Source of the DNA: Eupeodes corollae
Taxonomy: Eukaryota > Arthropoda > Insecta > Diptera > Syrphidae
DNA: 64,000 bases
Direction of reading: 5' to 3'
NCBI RefSeq assembly: GCF_945859685.1
Contig: NC_079147.1
Location: 18,083,289-18,147,288 of the forward strand
A program made the translations under genes and the position numbers. The number at the start of each line of letters is the position of its first letter. Position 1 is the stretch's first letter. Below the pieces are notes generated by a model. The model was not told where the DNA came from. It worked only from the letters and a program-made list of their open reading frames with translations, and did no database searches. Positions 23,860 to 35,390 of this stretch are shown here, one piece after another.

Positions 23860-24640
23860 ACGCGTACTCAATGGGGGTTATTTATACCCTTAAAATGTTT
23901 AAAGAAGTATTAAAAAAAGATACTAGTGTACATTGGTCTTAAAGTTTTGAACAACAAAATAAAAGGAAAGCCGAGTTGGGTAAAGCATTCCACATTTTCG
24001 ATGCGCAGTTAAAAAAAGAATCTTGACTTATTTGACAGTACGTCCGAAATTGAGCTCAATGGTTAACTGATGAGCATTTCTTGAAGTGCAAATATTATTA
24101 AATTATTTGAAATAGGTGTGCAACTGCAACTGAGGTAGAAAACAACGAAAGGTAAGAAACATTGCAGCAGTGGTCGAGAAATGTAAATGTTTTGGTTATA
24201 GTTTTACCGCCTATCATTTTTTCCTTGATACAAGTGCCGCTCATGGTTAGCGACATCAAGGGTGGGCTATGCCTTAACGACAAGAAACCGCATTAAGCTT
24301 TTGAAGCATTGAATTGTACACGGTTAATAATTCCCCATTGGACAATTACGACGAAATCGGAATTTAACAAGCTTTATACACGCTACCGTTGAAGTTCCAC
24401 ATCCGAAGGATAAATATGTAAATCTATATAATGGATTAGAAGTGCCAAACAAGAGATCGTTTATGGATATAAGAAAGAGAGTCGGAGACAAAACATAGCC
24501 CTGGGGAACACCAGCACTTATATTCAGATTTAAAACCAGCCGGTACAATTTGTATTGAACAGTTAGAAAGGAGCTTTCTAATCCAACAAAGAAGAGATAA
24601 AATCTCTACCGAGTTGTGATTTAGTTGACAGTAGAGCTGC
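23860..24640 (-). mobile_element. LINE family C, minus-strand copy with internal deletions
   Basis: Read on the minus strand from 24,640: SIQIVPAGFKSE, ISAGVPQGYVLSPTLFLISI then NDLL (24,520-24,450), then a jump to SLTMSGTCIKE (near 24,250) and to the 3' part (DSFFN...MWNALP equivalent, 24,040-23,990; FKTNVH near 23,940). The family C 3' end lies near 23,860. Tail-to-tail with copy 1. Stops and deletions throughout. Confidence 0.7.
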
Positions 24641-25385
24641 CTGTATATAGATCCTGTGGCGTCATTCAAGTATTTCTCTCGTTGTTTTATGTCCACTGCA
24701 GAAATGACCTGGTATAAAGAAGCTTTTAAATCATCCTGATTATAACACAAAAGGTTAAGTTCCATTCCACATTCTCTTGCCGAATTTATCCAATCAGCAC
24801 ACTAACTTCTTTGGTTCGTATTACTTGAAGCGCTGCTATCTTCGGAAGCCTATTTTTGCTCATCTTCATAACTCTCAAAATGTAATAGTTTGCATTTTTA
24901 GGGTTTTTATGGACATAGGTGATAATCCTAAAATTCGCTGAATAAAGTATCGGAGAAGTTTCTCAACTGTTTCCTCAAGTTTGTGCCGCGTAAAACATGA
25001 CAGACTCAAATACCGCTTCAAATATCTTGAACTTGCTGCTATGTGCTATACTCTTGTTGAAAAAACATATTTTCCAAGTTGCACTAATTGCACCTTTCTC
25101 CTTAACTAGTTTCTCTCTTAGGTGAATTTCCATGCTCAAATTGTTCGTTAAGTGAACTCTAAAGTATTTGAATTCCGTGACAACTTCAATGATCTCTCCA
25201 TTATAGAACCGTTTTTCTTTCGCCGAATTGCGGCCTCCTCCTCGTTTAAAAATGTTGGACTTATTAAGATTAACCACCAAACTCCAAAGCTGGATTGGTT
25301 CCACTGTTCGGTTAAATAAGCAATCAAAATATCCGTGGACCTATTGTCACGAAAGCCATGCCATCCTTAATATTACCATAGTCTC
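24641..25385 (-). mobile_element. Another LINE relic, C-terminal region
   Basis: The longest frame (25,304-24,975, minus) reads WSLVVNLNKSNIFKRGGGRN, FYNGEIIEVVTEFKYFRVHL, NNLSMEIHLREKLVKEKGAI, SIAHSSKFKIFEAVFESVMF. This is the region just after the YADD block in jockey/I-like insect LINEs (K.N.K.K.MV..RGG ... YLG..). Downstream, near 24,765-24,660, SAVDIKQREKYLNDA and YRQLYCQLNHN probably continue it. The catalytic part is absent. Confidence 0.65.
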
Positions 25386-27070
25386 CAAAACATAGACTCT
25401 TAGAATTTTGCGCTAAGTTACCTTTAAAAGCCTAAATACCTTAGTGTTAATGTAAAATCTGGTGTAATGTTGGAAGACGAGACAGTTCAACGAGAAATCG
25501 ACAAACCTGAGTTTTTGTCAAAACTACTGGTTAAAACAGCAATATTCTCATTTGTCCTTCAGCATTTTTCACATCACTAAATTGTTGTAAATGCTAAAAA
25601 ACTAAAAGCTAACATTTTCCCAACAATTTCACTACTGCCGGAAAAGAGAGTGATTTGCAATATTAGCAAAATTTTCAATATTTGTATAGTACATTTTAAC
25701 AATTATCAGCAAAGTTAGTTGCATTTGAACAAACCATACAAAAAATGTAATTCCTGACATATAGACTTCCGCTATATCGTAGAACCTTGAAATTTCGTAA
25801 AAAGGTAGGTCTTATTGGACAAACAAAAAACTATCAACATAACATTTTTTATTTAGAAGAAGAAGTAATAGAATTTCCAATAATACCTAAATGAGACAAA
25901 CTTTATTCAATCTGTCGAATTTTAGTCATCAGGAAAATGATGTCTTAAGATGACAAAAGGTATCATAAAACTAATGACATGTTCATATCTGTCGAAAGTC
26001 ATTTCTTCAATCATCACAAATTCAAAACTGTCAGATAGTTCCCAAAATGGAGAGAGACTAAAATCCAGGCGAAGTATGTATAAGTACAACGATATTCATA
26101 AAAGTCACTTAAATGAGTTAATTTAAGAAATTAGAAACTCCCCATAAAACTACGACACTTCTGCATAGGCTTTTGAAAAGTTGAACTTTTGGCCATTAAA
26201 ATGTCAATCAACCACACGGAAATATAATAAAAAGAAAAGAAAAAATAAACAAAAACCAGTCTGGCCGTAACCCAAAAAACTAAACAAAGCCGTAATTAAT
26301 TGTAACAACAAAAAAAACGTTACTCGATTACCCATCGCCGAAGTCGAAATGTACCTATATAAGAGTCAACAACGTGCGGTAAGGCATCCAAAGCCGAACT
26401 CAAAACTGCAATTGCAACCAACTTCTACTTCATAAATAAACTATATATATAAACAAAATTGATGTCTCTATGCCCCAATGACTGGTTAAGGTTCATTAAA
26501 CAATTATTATTCTTGTAAAACTCTTCCATAGGTACTCGGATCTAACCTCTTGTATAAACCTACTTTATACCATCCTATATCTACCTAAAGTGCTCTTGGG
26601 GCAGATTCGCACGAACTCGATCAATCGCTCGACTGCACTTCTTCTTCTTCTTCATCTTCATCTTCAACTAACCCAAAAGCCAAATTCGCGTCCGCAATGA
26701 ACTACCAAGTCAAGCAAAGTCAAGCCAAGCCCAATATGATCTAAAATCTATACCGCCAAGCCGACAATAGGGAACAATCTTTTGTAATAGACAAATTTAC
26801 CACCAACATTGGCTGCAGCCAGCACACACCGCAGCGCTGCGCAGCTCAGCACCTAGAAGTAGCAGCAACAGCAGCAGCAACAGTAGAAACAACAGTGACT
26901 ACAACATTAACCCAGAGCCAGACCCCCTTCTACTTTTCGAAGCTTCAACCGAGTTAGATATTTTTACAAACAGATTCATCCATCTAGCTGTTTGTCTATA
27001 GGTAGACTCCAGCTGGCCAAGTCAGATTCAGATTCAGATACTTGAATCCGCCACTCAACTTGGAGAAAGG
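25386..27070. promoter_or_regulatory. Upstream region of the secreted-protein gene, with microsatellites
   Basis: No gene or TE seen. Short triplet repeats lie at 26,638-26,668 (ctt/cat units) and 26,862-26,895 (cag/caa units), as is common upstream of fly genes. A second TATA-like octamer, tatataag at 26,356, has no good initiator 30 bases downstream. Regulatory function is inferred only from position. Confidence 0.35.
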
Positions 27071-27106
27071 TATAAAAGGTTTCGAGTCTTTAAATTTTGC
27101 TCAATC
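27071..27106 (+). promoter_or_regulatory. Core promoter: TATA box plus initiator
   Basis: TATAAAAG at 27,071-27,078 and TCAATC at 27,101-27,106, which fits the fly initiator TCA(K)TY loosely. If the A at 27,103 is +1, the TATA box starts at -32, the normal spacing. It stands about 560 bases before the first ATG (27,663). Confidence 0.65.
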
Positions 27107-27662
27107 GCTCTCGGTGAGTTCACAGTTTTAGGTGGTTGGTGTACAGGATAACTGCCTTATCAGTTGGATTTTAATTTTGTTGTGTTCTCTTTTTATTTTC
27201 CGACTTTTTGGGTTTTCAAAGTGTTTTTTATTTGTGTCCATAATTTGTTTGAAAATTTTGTAAAGGAAAATAATTTAAGTCAGAACTTAACCTTCTTCAA
27301 CTTTAAAGTGTTGTGGGTGATAATCGTGAACTGCAAACACAATTAACTGACATAAATAAATCTGTGACTTGTATCTTAAATATTTTCAAAAAAAAGGTTA
27401 TTTTAAAAAAACAAACTCAAGTTAAGTGTATCTGAAGAATAAATCCATAACAAAACCTTCGCGGTTCAAAGACACGAAAAACAAACAAAAAGTGCAACAG
27501 GAGCTGACTGCAATTGGCAAACTGCAGCGACATTGTTTGCATTGTTAATTGCATATTCGAAGACGCAACGGACCGGGCGGCAGCGTTTAGTTCAGTTCAG
27601 CTCAGTTTAAAAAAAATACGCTTATTACGTAAAATATTGTAAAACCAATCTTCTTCTTGATC
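27103..27662 (+). other. Predicted 5' leader without any ATG
   Basis: Between the inferred start site and the ATG at 27,663 no ATG occurs in any frame over about 560 bases, unusual for random AT-rich sequence and expected for a translated mRNA leader scanned from the cap. A further intron inside the leader cannot be excluded. Confidence 0.5.
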
Positions 27663-27674
27663 ATGGATGCAAAG
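27663..27674 (+). CDS. Exon 1 coding part (MDAK) of the secreted proline-rich protein
   Basis: ATGG with A at -3 opens four codons, MDAK, ending at donor aag|gtgaat. The exon is phase 0, as is the acceptor at 57,102. Joined, the N-terminus reads MDAKILVALFIVVNCYSS, a normal signal peptide that neither exon encodes alone. A tiny first coding exon that splits the signal peptide is a frequent layout in insect cuticle and other secreted-protein genes. Confidence 0.6.
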
Positions 27675-28194
27675 GTGAATTTTAAATTTGTTGATTTTGT
27701 TATCTTAAGTTTTTTTTTGTTGTTGTTATTTTAAAATTCAAATCACATTAAGTTAAGTTATTAAGTGAGGTACTATTTGATATTTTTTTATGTTCTCGTT
27801 CTTAAAGGGCATTACATTTTTGGACCTTTTAAGTAGTCAGGTTGTTTGGTAATTGATGTATATGGAAAGTTGAAGGATGAATGTTAAATATAGGTCAATT
27901 GATGTTTTAGTATATTTCGATACAGAAATTATGGAGTTTTTTTAAGGAATTATCTTGCGTTTGTTGAAAACCAAAATGTCAAAAAACCATGATAAGTTTT
28001 TAGATAGTCTTGCTACACGCAAATTGCAGTCAAAAGCTACGTACATTATATAAAAACATACTTTTCTGACCTACATACGAAATGTTTCTTCAAATCAATT
28101 AAAAGTTTTTTAGATTTGTTCGAAAAATATAAGTTGTGGAAATAATTTCAATTTTCAAAGTTTTCTTAAATTACATTTCATTTTCATCAATTTA

Positions 28195-28338
28195 GTACGA
28201 TTTAGTCACTATGGATTGTCAGAGTTCCAGGCGAAAACTAACAGATTTCGAAATGTTAAATAAATCGCCTGATTTTTCTTTAAACAAAAATGTTGACAAA
28301 TAAATTCCAGTTTTCGCCTAGAACTCTAAATCGTGCTA
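28195..28338. mobile_element. Small MITE-like inverted repeat
   Basis: agagttccaggcgaaaact near 28,220 and its near-perfect reverse complement agttttcgcctagaactct near 28,309 bracket about 70 bases; cgattta extends the match outward on both sides. No target duplication identified. Confidence 0.45.
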
Positions 28339-29182
28339 GTCTGCGTCTTAAAAGAAGTCTGTTAGTCTTCGTCTCAGAATTCGGTATGTTATTGAACTTT
28401 TTCCTAACCAATGTTTCGTCAAAAGAAGGTAGATAGGATTGTACATTTCTGAATTGTCCAGTGTTCTGTTTTAGATATAATTTAAATCAAAATTATATTC
28501 GAATAAAAAAATAAATTATCTGCTTTAAGAATATTAGAGATTTTTGTATTCTCAGAAACATATGTACACAAAGTTCTATGGATTTCTCGGTTTCGTTGTC
28601 AAAACACTGAGATACCAAATTTTATTATTCGATTCCTCAATTTCGATTTCAAACAGGAAGACAATTTATTTGACTTCTCGTTGAATGATAAGGTTTATTT
28701 CTAATTCTTCTGCTCTGTCAAGCTTACTGAGAAAACTTTCAGAAGTTTTAAAAACACCAACTTGCAAAATATTTATAGTCATCAAAATCTTATTTTTGGA
28801 AAATTTGTTCCAAAACTTATTTTGAGGCCCTAAGCATTTCTTCATTTGTAATCATTTCCTATTGAATTGAATATTGAATTTTAAGGATATTGGATCTCTT
28901 ACACTGATCGACAAAACTACGTTTTTTTTACAAACTAAAACTTAATAAAAAAATGTAATAAAAATAATTTGTCTATCACATCCCGTTTTTAAAATATGAG
29001 CCTCGAAAATTGCTGAAGACAACAAAAAACTGGGATTTTAATTCTTAGTTAAAATCATTTTAGAATCTCACTGTAATGTCTCATTAGTTTTTGTTCTTTA
29101 TTTGACTCTATATGAAGTTTTGAATTTTTAGAGTTTGAATCCAAACTCCGATTTCAGATCCATACGTTTTCAACATTTTTAA

Positions 29183-31520
29183 CTTCCCATAGAAAGTAAT
29201 TGTGACGGGTCCGATTTGACAAATTGAACATTTTAACATTTCTTGAAGTTTTTAGGTCCCTAGATTAGAAATAAAAGGTTTTTAGAAAGATGTTTGTGCG
29301 TGCGTGTGTACGTACATCCGAACGTTAACGAAGTTTTTTTCGTTGTCCATAGCTCAAGAACCTAAACAGATATCGACTTCAAATACATTTTGTTATACTG
29401 ATAAAAAAGCAGAAAGATGCAGAAAGGGCTCTCAAGAAAATTTTGTGGGTGGTTTTCTAACCATAACATTTAAAAAAGAGGCTGGGATGCGACCCACACT
29501 GATAATTTCCCATCCCTTCTCTCGATTTGTCTTGCTTAAAAGCAAAATTTTTACCAAATTTGCGTGCTATTTTTTGTAGATTTTAATTTTAATGAAAAAA
29601 CGGGCTGTTGGATTTTTATATAAAAATTACTGAATATCTAAAACAATATTTTGTGTGAAATAAAATAAATTTGAAGCCAATATTTTTAGATTTTGAAAAC
29701 CTATTTGAGTCGAAAATCATTTTGTACCAACTTTTATTTATTTTTTTTTCGGTTTTTAATTTTTTGTAAAAAACTGTCAATCTGATTTTTTCAAAATTTT
29801 ACTGAATGTTGACAACAATATTTTTTGAAAGATAAAAGTAAATTTAAGAAAATATCTACAATTTTTGAAAAGATATTTGACTCAAAAATCAATTTTTACC
29901 ACCTTTTATTAATTTTTTTTTTAGGTTTTTAGTTTTTGCAAAAAAAACTGTCAATTAGATTTTTCTCAAAATTTTTCAGAATGTTGAAAACAATAGCTCT
30001 TATAAGATAAAATAAGTTCGAAGCCTAAGTTTCAAGTTTTTGAAAAGATATTTGAATCGATATTCAATTTTTACCAACTTTGAGTAATGTTTTTTTTAGA
30101 TTTTTATTTTTATAAAAAAAAATGTCCATTCGATTTTTCTCAAATGTTAAAAACATTATTCTTCGTTGCACAAAATTGTTTTGGAGATGAAATCATATTT
30201 TAGTCCTAAAATTTTGGAGGTGACAATTTTTTTTTTTCAGTTTTTTTTTGATTTATAAAAAAACCCGTTAAATGGATTTTTTTTTCAAAAAATATAATTC
30301 TTTGATATCACATTACAATATATTATACAAAATTTAATTCAAGTTTCTAGCGTTTTTGGTTCGTAAGATATTTAGGGTTAACCAAAATGTTCACCTTTTT
30401 TCAAACTGCTATGGTAAAAAAAACTACCCACGCAATTGTCTTGAGACCCCTTTCTGCATCTTTTTGCCTTATTATCTGTATAACAAAATTTATTTGAAAT
30501 CGATATCTCTACTGGTTCTTGAGCTATGGACGACGAAAAACTTTGCGTACACACGCACGCACAGACATCTTTCTAAAAATATTTTATTTCGACTTTAGGG
30601 ACCTTGAAACGTCAAGAAATGTCAAAATTTTCAATTTGACAAATCGGACCCATTACAATAACTTTCTATGGGAAGTTAATAATATATTGTAAAGTGATAC
30701 CAAACAATTATATTTTTTGAAAAAAAAAACAACTAAAGTTTTTTTTACAAATCAAAAGAAGCTAAAAAAAAAAACTTTAATGAAAGTTGCTAAAAACTGA
30801 ATTTCGACGCAAATATCTTTTTCCAAAAATAATTTTAACTTATAAGAAATATTCTTTACAACATTTGTTGAGAAAAATCGAGTTGACACTTTTTTTACAA
30901 AAAAAAATTATTAAAAGTTGGTAAAAATTGATTTTCGACTCAAATATCTTTTCAAAATTTTGAGATATTGGCTTTAAACTACTTTTATCTATTTAAATAT
31001 ATTGTTGTCAACATTCAGCAAAATTTTAAGAGAATTCTAATTGATAGAATTTTTAGAAAAAATAAAAACCTAAACAAAAAAATTATAAAACTTGGTAAAA
31101 ATTTGCTTTCGACTCAAATAGCATTTAAAAATTAAAAATACTGTCTTCAATTTTTTCTTATTTCACGGAAAATATTGATTTCGATATTCAGTAATTTTTT
31201 TTGTATAAAAATCCAACAGTCCGTTTTTTCATAAAAAAATAAAATCTACAAAAAATAGTACGCAAATTTGGTAAAAAATTATATTCTGTTCTTGATATCT
31301 CTCAAATTTATTTCGTTCATCCAATTTGTAAAAATTTAAGAAATTCTACTCAAATTGGTGAAAAATTGCTTTCGACTAAAATCTATTTAACAAAACCAGA
31401 TTTCCAAACTTAACTGTTTCTTGATAAGAATAATATTGTTGGTACAAACTTTTAGTAAGACAAATCGACAGACGAGATGCGAAGTTATCAGTGTGGGTCG
31501 CACCGCAGCCTCTTTTTTTA
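29183..31520. mobile_element. Large foldback element with ~175-bp internal repeats
   Basis: Two overlapping inverted repeats. The first pairs 29,183-29,480 with 30,390-30,680 (shared: cttcccatagaaagt, gggtccgatttg, aaagatgtttgtgcgtgcg, ccatagctcaagaac). The second pairs 29,470-30,140 with about 30,840-31,517, ending in gaggctgggatgcgacccac and its mirror. The interior of each arm is built of ~175-bp units (aactgtcaattagatttttc ... atgttgaaaacaat ... aagatatttgaatcg ... ttaccaactttg), three in one direction, three in the other. No transposase. The layout resembles foldback elements of the Tetris type known from Drosophila virilis, whose units can grow into satellites; identity with that family was not tested. 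Confidence 0.78.
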
Positions 31521-33310
31521 ATATATTCATAAAATTGCTTTATATCGTTTTTCTGTTAAGAACAGTTTTAGCATAAATGCATCATCATTTTTTAAGGTAA
31601 ATGAATAGCAGATGAAGGCTTACTTTTTAAAAAACGGTTTGAAGTAAAGGATTGAAGGTTTGGAAAATCAACACGAAATTTGTTGAAAGGAGCTATTCTT
31701 CCTTAATTAACGTCGCCTCAAAAAACTTTATATAGTTTTTTTTTAGAATTATAAATCGTTGTATCTTAAAAACATGATATTTTGATTGATTTTGAAGTCG
31801 AATTTGCACTGAACCTCCTATACATACATTAGAAGTTGAACAGTGTAATCATTGCCCTAAAATGGTTCTTCTGGTCTAACTGAAATTGCTTTTTGCTTGT
31901 TTCTTCTTCACGATCATTTTTTTTCAATTCTTCTTGAACAACAGAAAGCTAAACTAGAACTTAAAATAAAAAAGGATTTTAAAACCCTATCAGAAATATT
32001 TATTTAAAGTGCACAACTACTTCATTTAAACTTGAAATATTCTTTTTTTATGATGGTGAAGTAACTTTCAACACACGAGCTTATCAAATATAGATTAAAT
32101 TGAAAACACTTCATACAAAAATAAGTTATAATTAAAAATCTTTTCTGTGCCACAAAGAAAACAATAACTTTTTAAGGGAATAAGAAGTCCTGCATTTCAC
32201 ACCAGGTTTTCAAAATATTTCTTTTCAAAACTGCTTAATACAACCAAAACCGAGGTTCTTAATGCTAAGTTAAAACTCAAAATATGACTTAACAACCTTA
32301 ACAATGGTATGGTTAAAATCTTTCTCTTCTAGATACAATTTAAACCGTTTAAGTATCTTACTTATTTTCTGGAAATTTTCATTAGTTATGAGTCTTTATT
32401 TGACTCTATATGAACTTTTGAGAAAACCTTTACTTTTATACTTAGTTTTGAAAAATACGTTTTTGACTTAAATTTTAGTGTTGATTTTGAATCCAAAGTT
32501 TGGTTTTAACCTTTTCCTCAAGTTTTACAAATTCCCGTTTTCAACATTATTTTTATATTTCTTAATATATGTCAAAAACTTGGTATAAAAACATTGTTTA
32601 GACAATAGATTAGTTACAAGATCAAAACGTACTTTTAAACTGTTTTACCTATTTGTGTTGGAAACCGTTTTAACATAAACGGTTCAGTGTTTCTTAGATT
32701 TTTATAGGACTTATGAACATTTTTCGAATATTATATGTAATGATATAAATAAAGGCATTATTATAGATTTTTAAATGCAAGCCATAAGTTTAGATAACCT
32801 TAAAAAGGCTAATATACGTTTTTTCTGATTTTCAAAAAGTAATATCTCAAAAACCTGACATTATACATTAATTTTGAAGTCGTACTTTAATTAAGGCCAT
32901 CAAAAGATACTGAAAAAGTGCAATTTTATTGCAATGAAAAAACGTTGTCGAGCAGTTTTAGAAATCAGAACTTTCTCAAGAAATTAACCGAATTCAAAAA
33001 AATGTTCAGAAAACTATGAAATTGAAAATTTTGAAAACCTTAACCAAAGTTAACATAGAGTAAGAAAATTTGTATAATAATTTGCCATTGCTTTGAGTAT
33101 TACACTTTTATATTCAAAAGCTCTAAATTTGACGTACCTCAAAATCTACTCTAAACTTGTTCAGAAATGTTATCTCTGTTATCAAATACTCAGTGAAAAG
33201 TATCTCATAATTCATCTAAAAATTAATCAGCAAATTCGTTTTGCCTTAGGCTTAATGAATTGGAAAACTTATCTGTCCGATTTGAAAACTTATAAGACTA
33301 GTAGCCAGAG
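31521..33310. repeat. Older repeat, partly duplicated at 33,560-33,935
   Basis: The segment 32,830-33,175 (aatatctcaaaaacctgac ... gaaaaagtgcaattttattg ... cagaaaactat ... aacatctact-like ... aacttgttcagaa) recurs, diverged, at 33,590-33,935. A third trace is at 31,745-31,800. A block near 32,395-32,560 resembles 29,095-29,180 (tatttgactctatatgaa). No coding features. The 74-codon frame at 33,093-33,317 lies in this repeat and is not supported. Confidence 0.5.
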
Positions 33311-33313
33311 ATT

Positions 33314-33507
33314 GTAGTACCCGTGGCGTGATGGTACTGCCTCTTACAGTACCCGTGAGTAGTTTTTGTCATGTAAGGTGCTTTCTCAAATTAGCCAGTC
33401 GGATTGGACTTAAAATTGAAGGTCTATTCCATCCCTGGCAACAGTACTCGCACACAGAAATGGTTAAGAGTTGTAAGTTCTCAACGGACTGTTGCACCAC
33501 TTAATTT
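33314..33507 (+). mobile_element. tRNA-derived SINE, plus strand, internally deleted
   Basis: Starts gtagtacccgtggcgtgatg, the family head, and ends caacggactgttgcaccac plus a T/A-rich tail. The B-box part is missing, and a piece of the head is repeated (tacccgtgagtag). Shorter than the 290-bp copies. Confidence 0.7.
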
Positions 33508-33984
33508 ATTTGTTTTATAACACAAATATTATAACTGCATATTAAATAAAGTGAAATGTAGATAAAAGGCTTATAGACGTGTTTTGTCATATTTTAAAAG
33601 TAATATCTCAAAAACATGAAGTGATACCTTATTTTGAAGTCGGTTTTGGAAAAAAGCCATTGAAAAAGTGCAATTTTATTGCCAGGAAAAAATTCTTACC
33701 GAAAAGGGTAATTCTCCAATTTGTTTTAAATCCAGATTTAGGGATCAAATTTTTGTCAAGAAATTGGCCTTAAAAAAATGAAATGTGCAGAAAACTATCA
33801 AAACCTATGAAAACCTAAACCAGAGTTAACATAAAATAACAAACTGTGTACAATAACTTGCCGTTCAAAAGCTTATTACTTGAAGTACCTTAACATCTAC
33901 TGTAAACTTGTTCAAAAGTAAGATTTTCCTCCGTAAAACTTAAATTTTGTCAGTGTTAGTAAAATATAACTTCCTCTAAAATGA

Positions 33985-35390
33985 ACACTGCAAACTTGTT
34001 GTTCCTTTTCTATAATGTTGTTCGCTGGCAAAACCACTGCGTAAGTTTTATCATCTGTCCTATTCTACTGGTCTCTTTCCGATTGGTTTTGTCCAGCTTG
34101 TCCCTAAGAAAGGCGAATCATCCTTCCCCTCTAACTATCGTCCAATCGCACTTACGTCCCTTCTTTCCAAGGTCATGGAACCGCTGATCAACTTTCAGCT
34201 TGAGAAATATCTTGGAGAACGGAAGTTTCTTAATGACCAGCAGTATGGCTTTCATTGCATAGGCATTTGATAGATTTTGGCATCAAGCTCTCTCATCGAA
34301 AATTCGTGCTTTTGGTATTGATGAATCTCTTCTTTGTGGAGTTAGAAATTACAGCTCGGACCGTTCAATTCAAGTAGTATTGGACTTGGACAGGTTCAAA
34401 TCTGATATCCACAAAATAAACGTTGGTATGACCTAGGGCTACGTTTTGTCTCCGACGCTCTTCCTTATTTTTAAAACTGATCTTTTGTATGAAACATCTA
34501 ACCTCATAAAGATGAAAATACCCCCTGCTTTTCATATTCATTTTTAGATTCTTGTTCTTCGGATGTGGACTACCAACGGCAGCGTATGATAAGCTCATTA
34601 AATTCTGAACTTGACAGCATTGTTCAATGGGGATTCAAAAACCGTGTAGAATTTAATCCTCGAAAACTCAATGCTGTCTACTGTCGCACAAAGACGTAAC
34701 CCTCCCCAAATGCCACTATCTATGGGTGGTACTTGCATCGAGGAGATTGAACAACTATCAGTCGCAAACCACTTGTTGTGGAGTGATCACATCACGTTGA
34801 TATTTTCAAAAAAATTGACATCGCGAAAAATGCTGTTAAGTGTTTAGGTTTTCTCCGACGATGCAAGAAGTTTTTTACCTTTATTCGTCCTAAACTCGAG
34901 TATAACTCTCATATTTGGGCTGGAGCCCCAATAACTTACCTAAATCTTCTGGAAAGAATTGAAAGAAGAGCTTTAAAAATGATAGGTGATCGTTTGCTTC
35001 CCTCGAACACCGCCACGAGTTCTCATGCCTGTCGTTGTTGTATCGTTATTTTTATAAACAATGCTCTAGCGAAATAGCCAGTTGCATTCCTCCCCTTAAA
35101 CAATTCAACCGTAATAACCGTACTGCTAGAAATGCCCATCAGTTTACCCTTGAGCCCAATTTCAGATATACTGTTAAGTACAGGGATTCTTTCTTTAACC
35201 GCACTACGCGAATGTGGAATGCTTTACCTGACTGAATATTTCCTACTCATTCCAATGTGCTGACATTCAAAACCAATGTGCATCGGTTTCTCCTCTCTAA
35301 TCCTATCCTCCTTTATGAATTGCTAGCACTGTGTTTAATCATTATAAGGTTATTCATAACGCCTTTAGTGCGCGCACAATATAAAAAAAC
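33985..35390 (+). mobile_element. LINE family C, copy 2, 5' truncated
   Basis: Begins in the reverse transcriptase (WQNHCVSF equivalent of LAKPLRKF), then ALTSLLSKVMEPLINFQLEK with frame changes, an internal deletion after QQYGFHC, DRSIQVVLDLDRFKSDIHKI, and the C-terminal block YRYFYKQCSSEIASCIPPLK, ARNAHQFTLEPNFRYTVKYR, DSFFNRTTRMWNALPD. Most complete 3' region of the family here. No endonuclease; catalytic YADD not found. Confidence 0.8.

Noticed and set aside
26356..26363. Second TATA-like box (tatataag)
   Set aside because: No initiator at the proper distance; the box at 27,071 fits far better.
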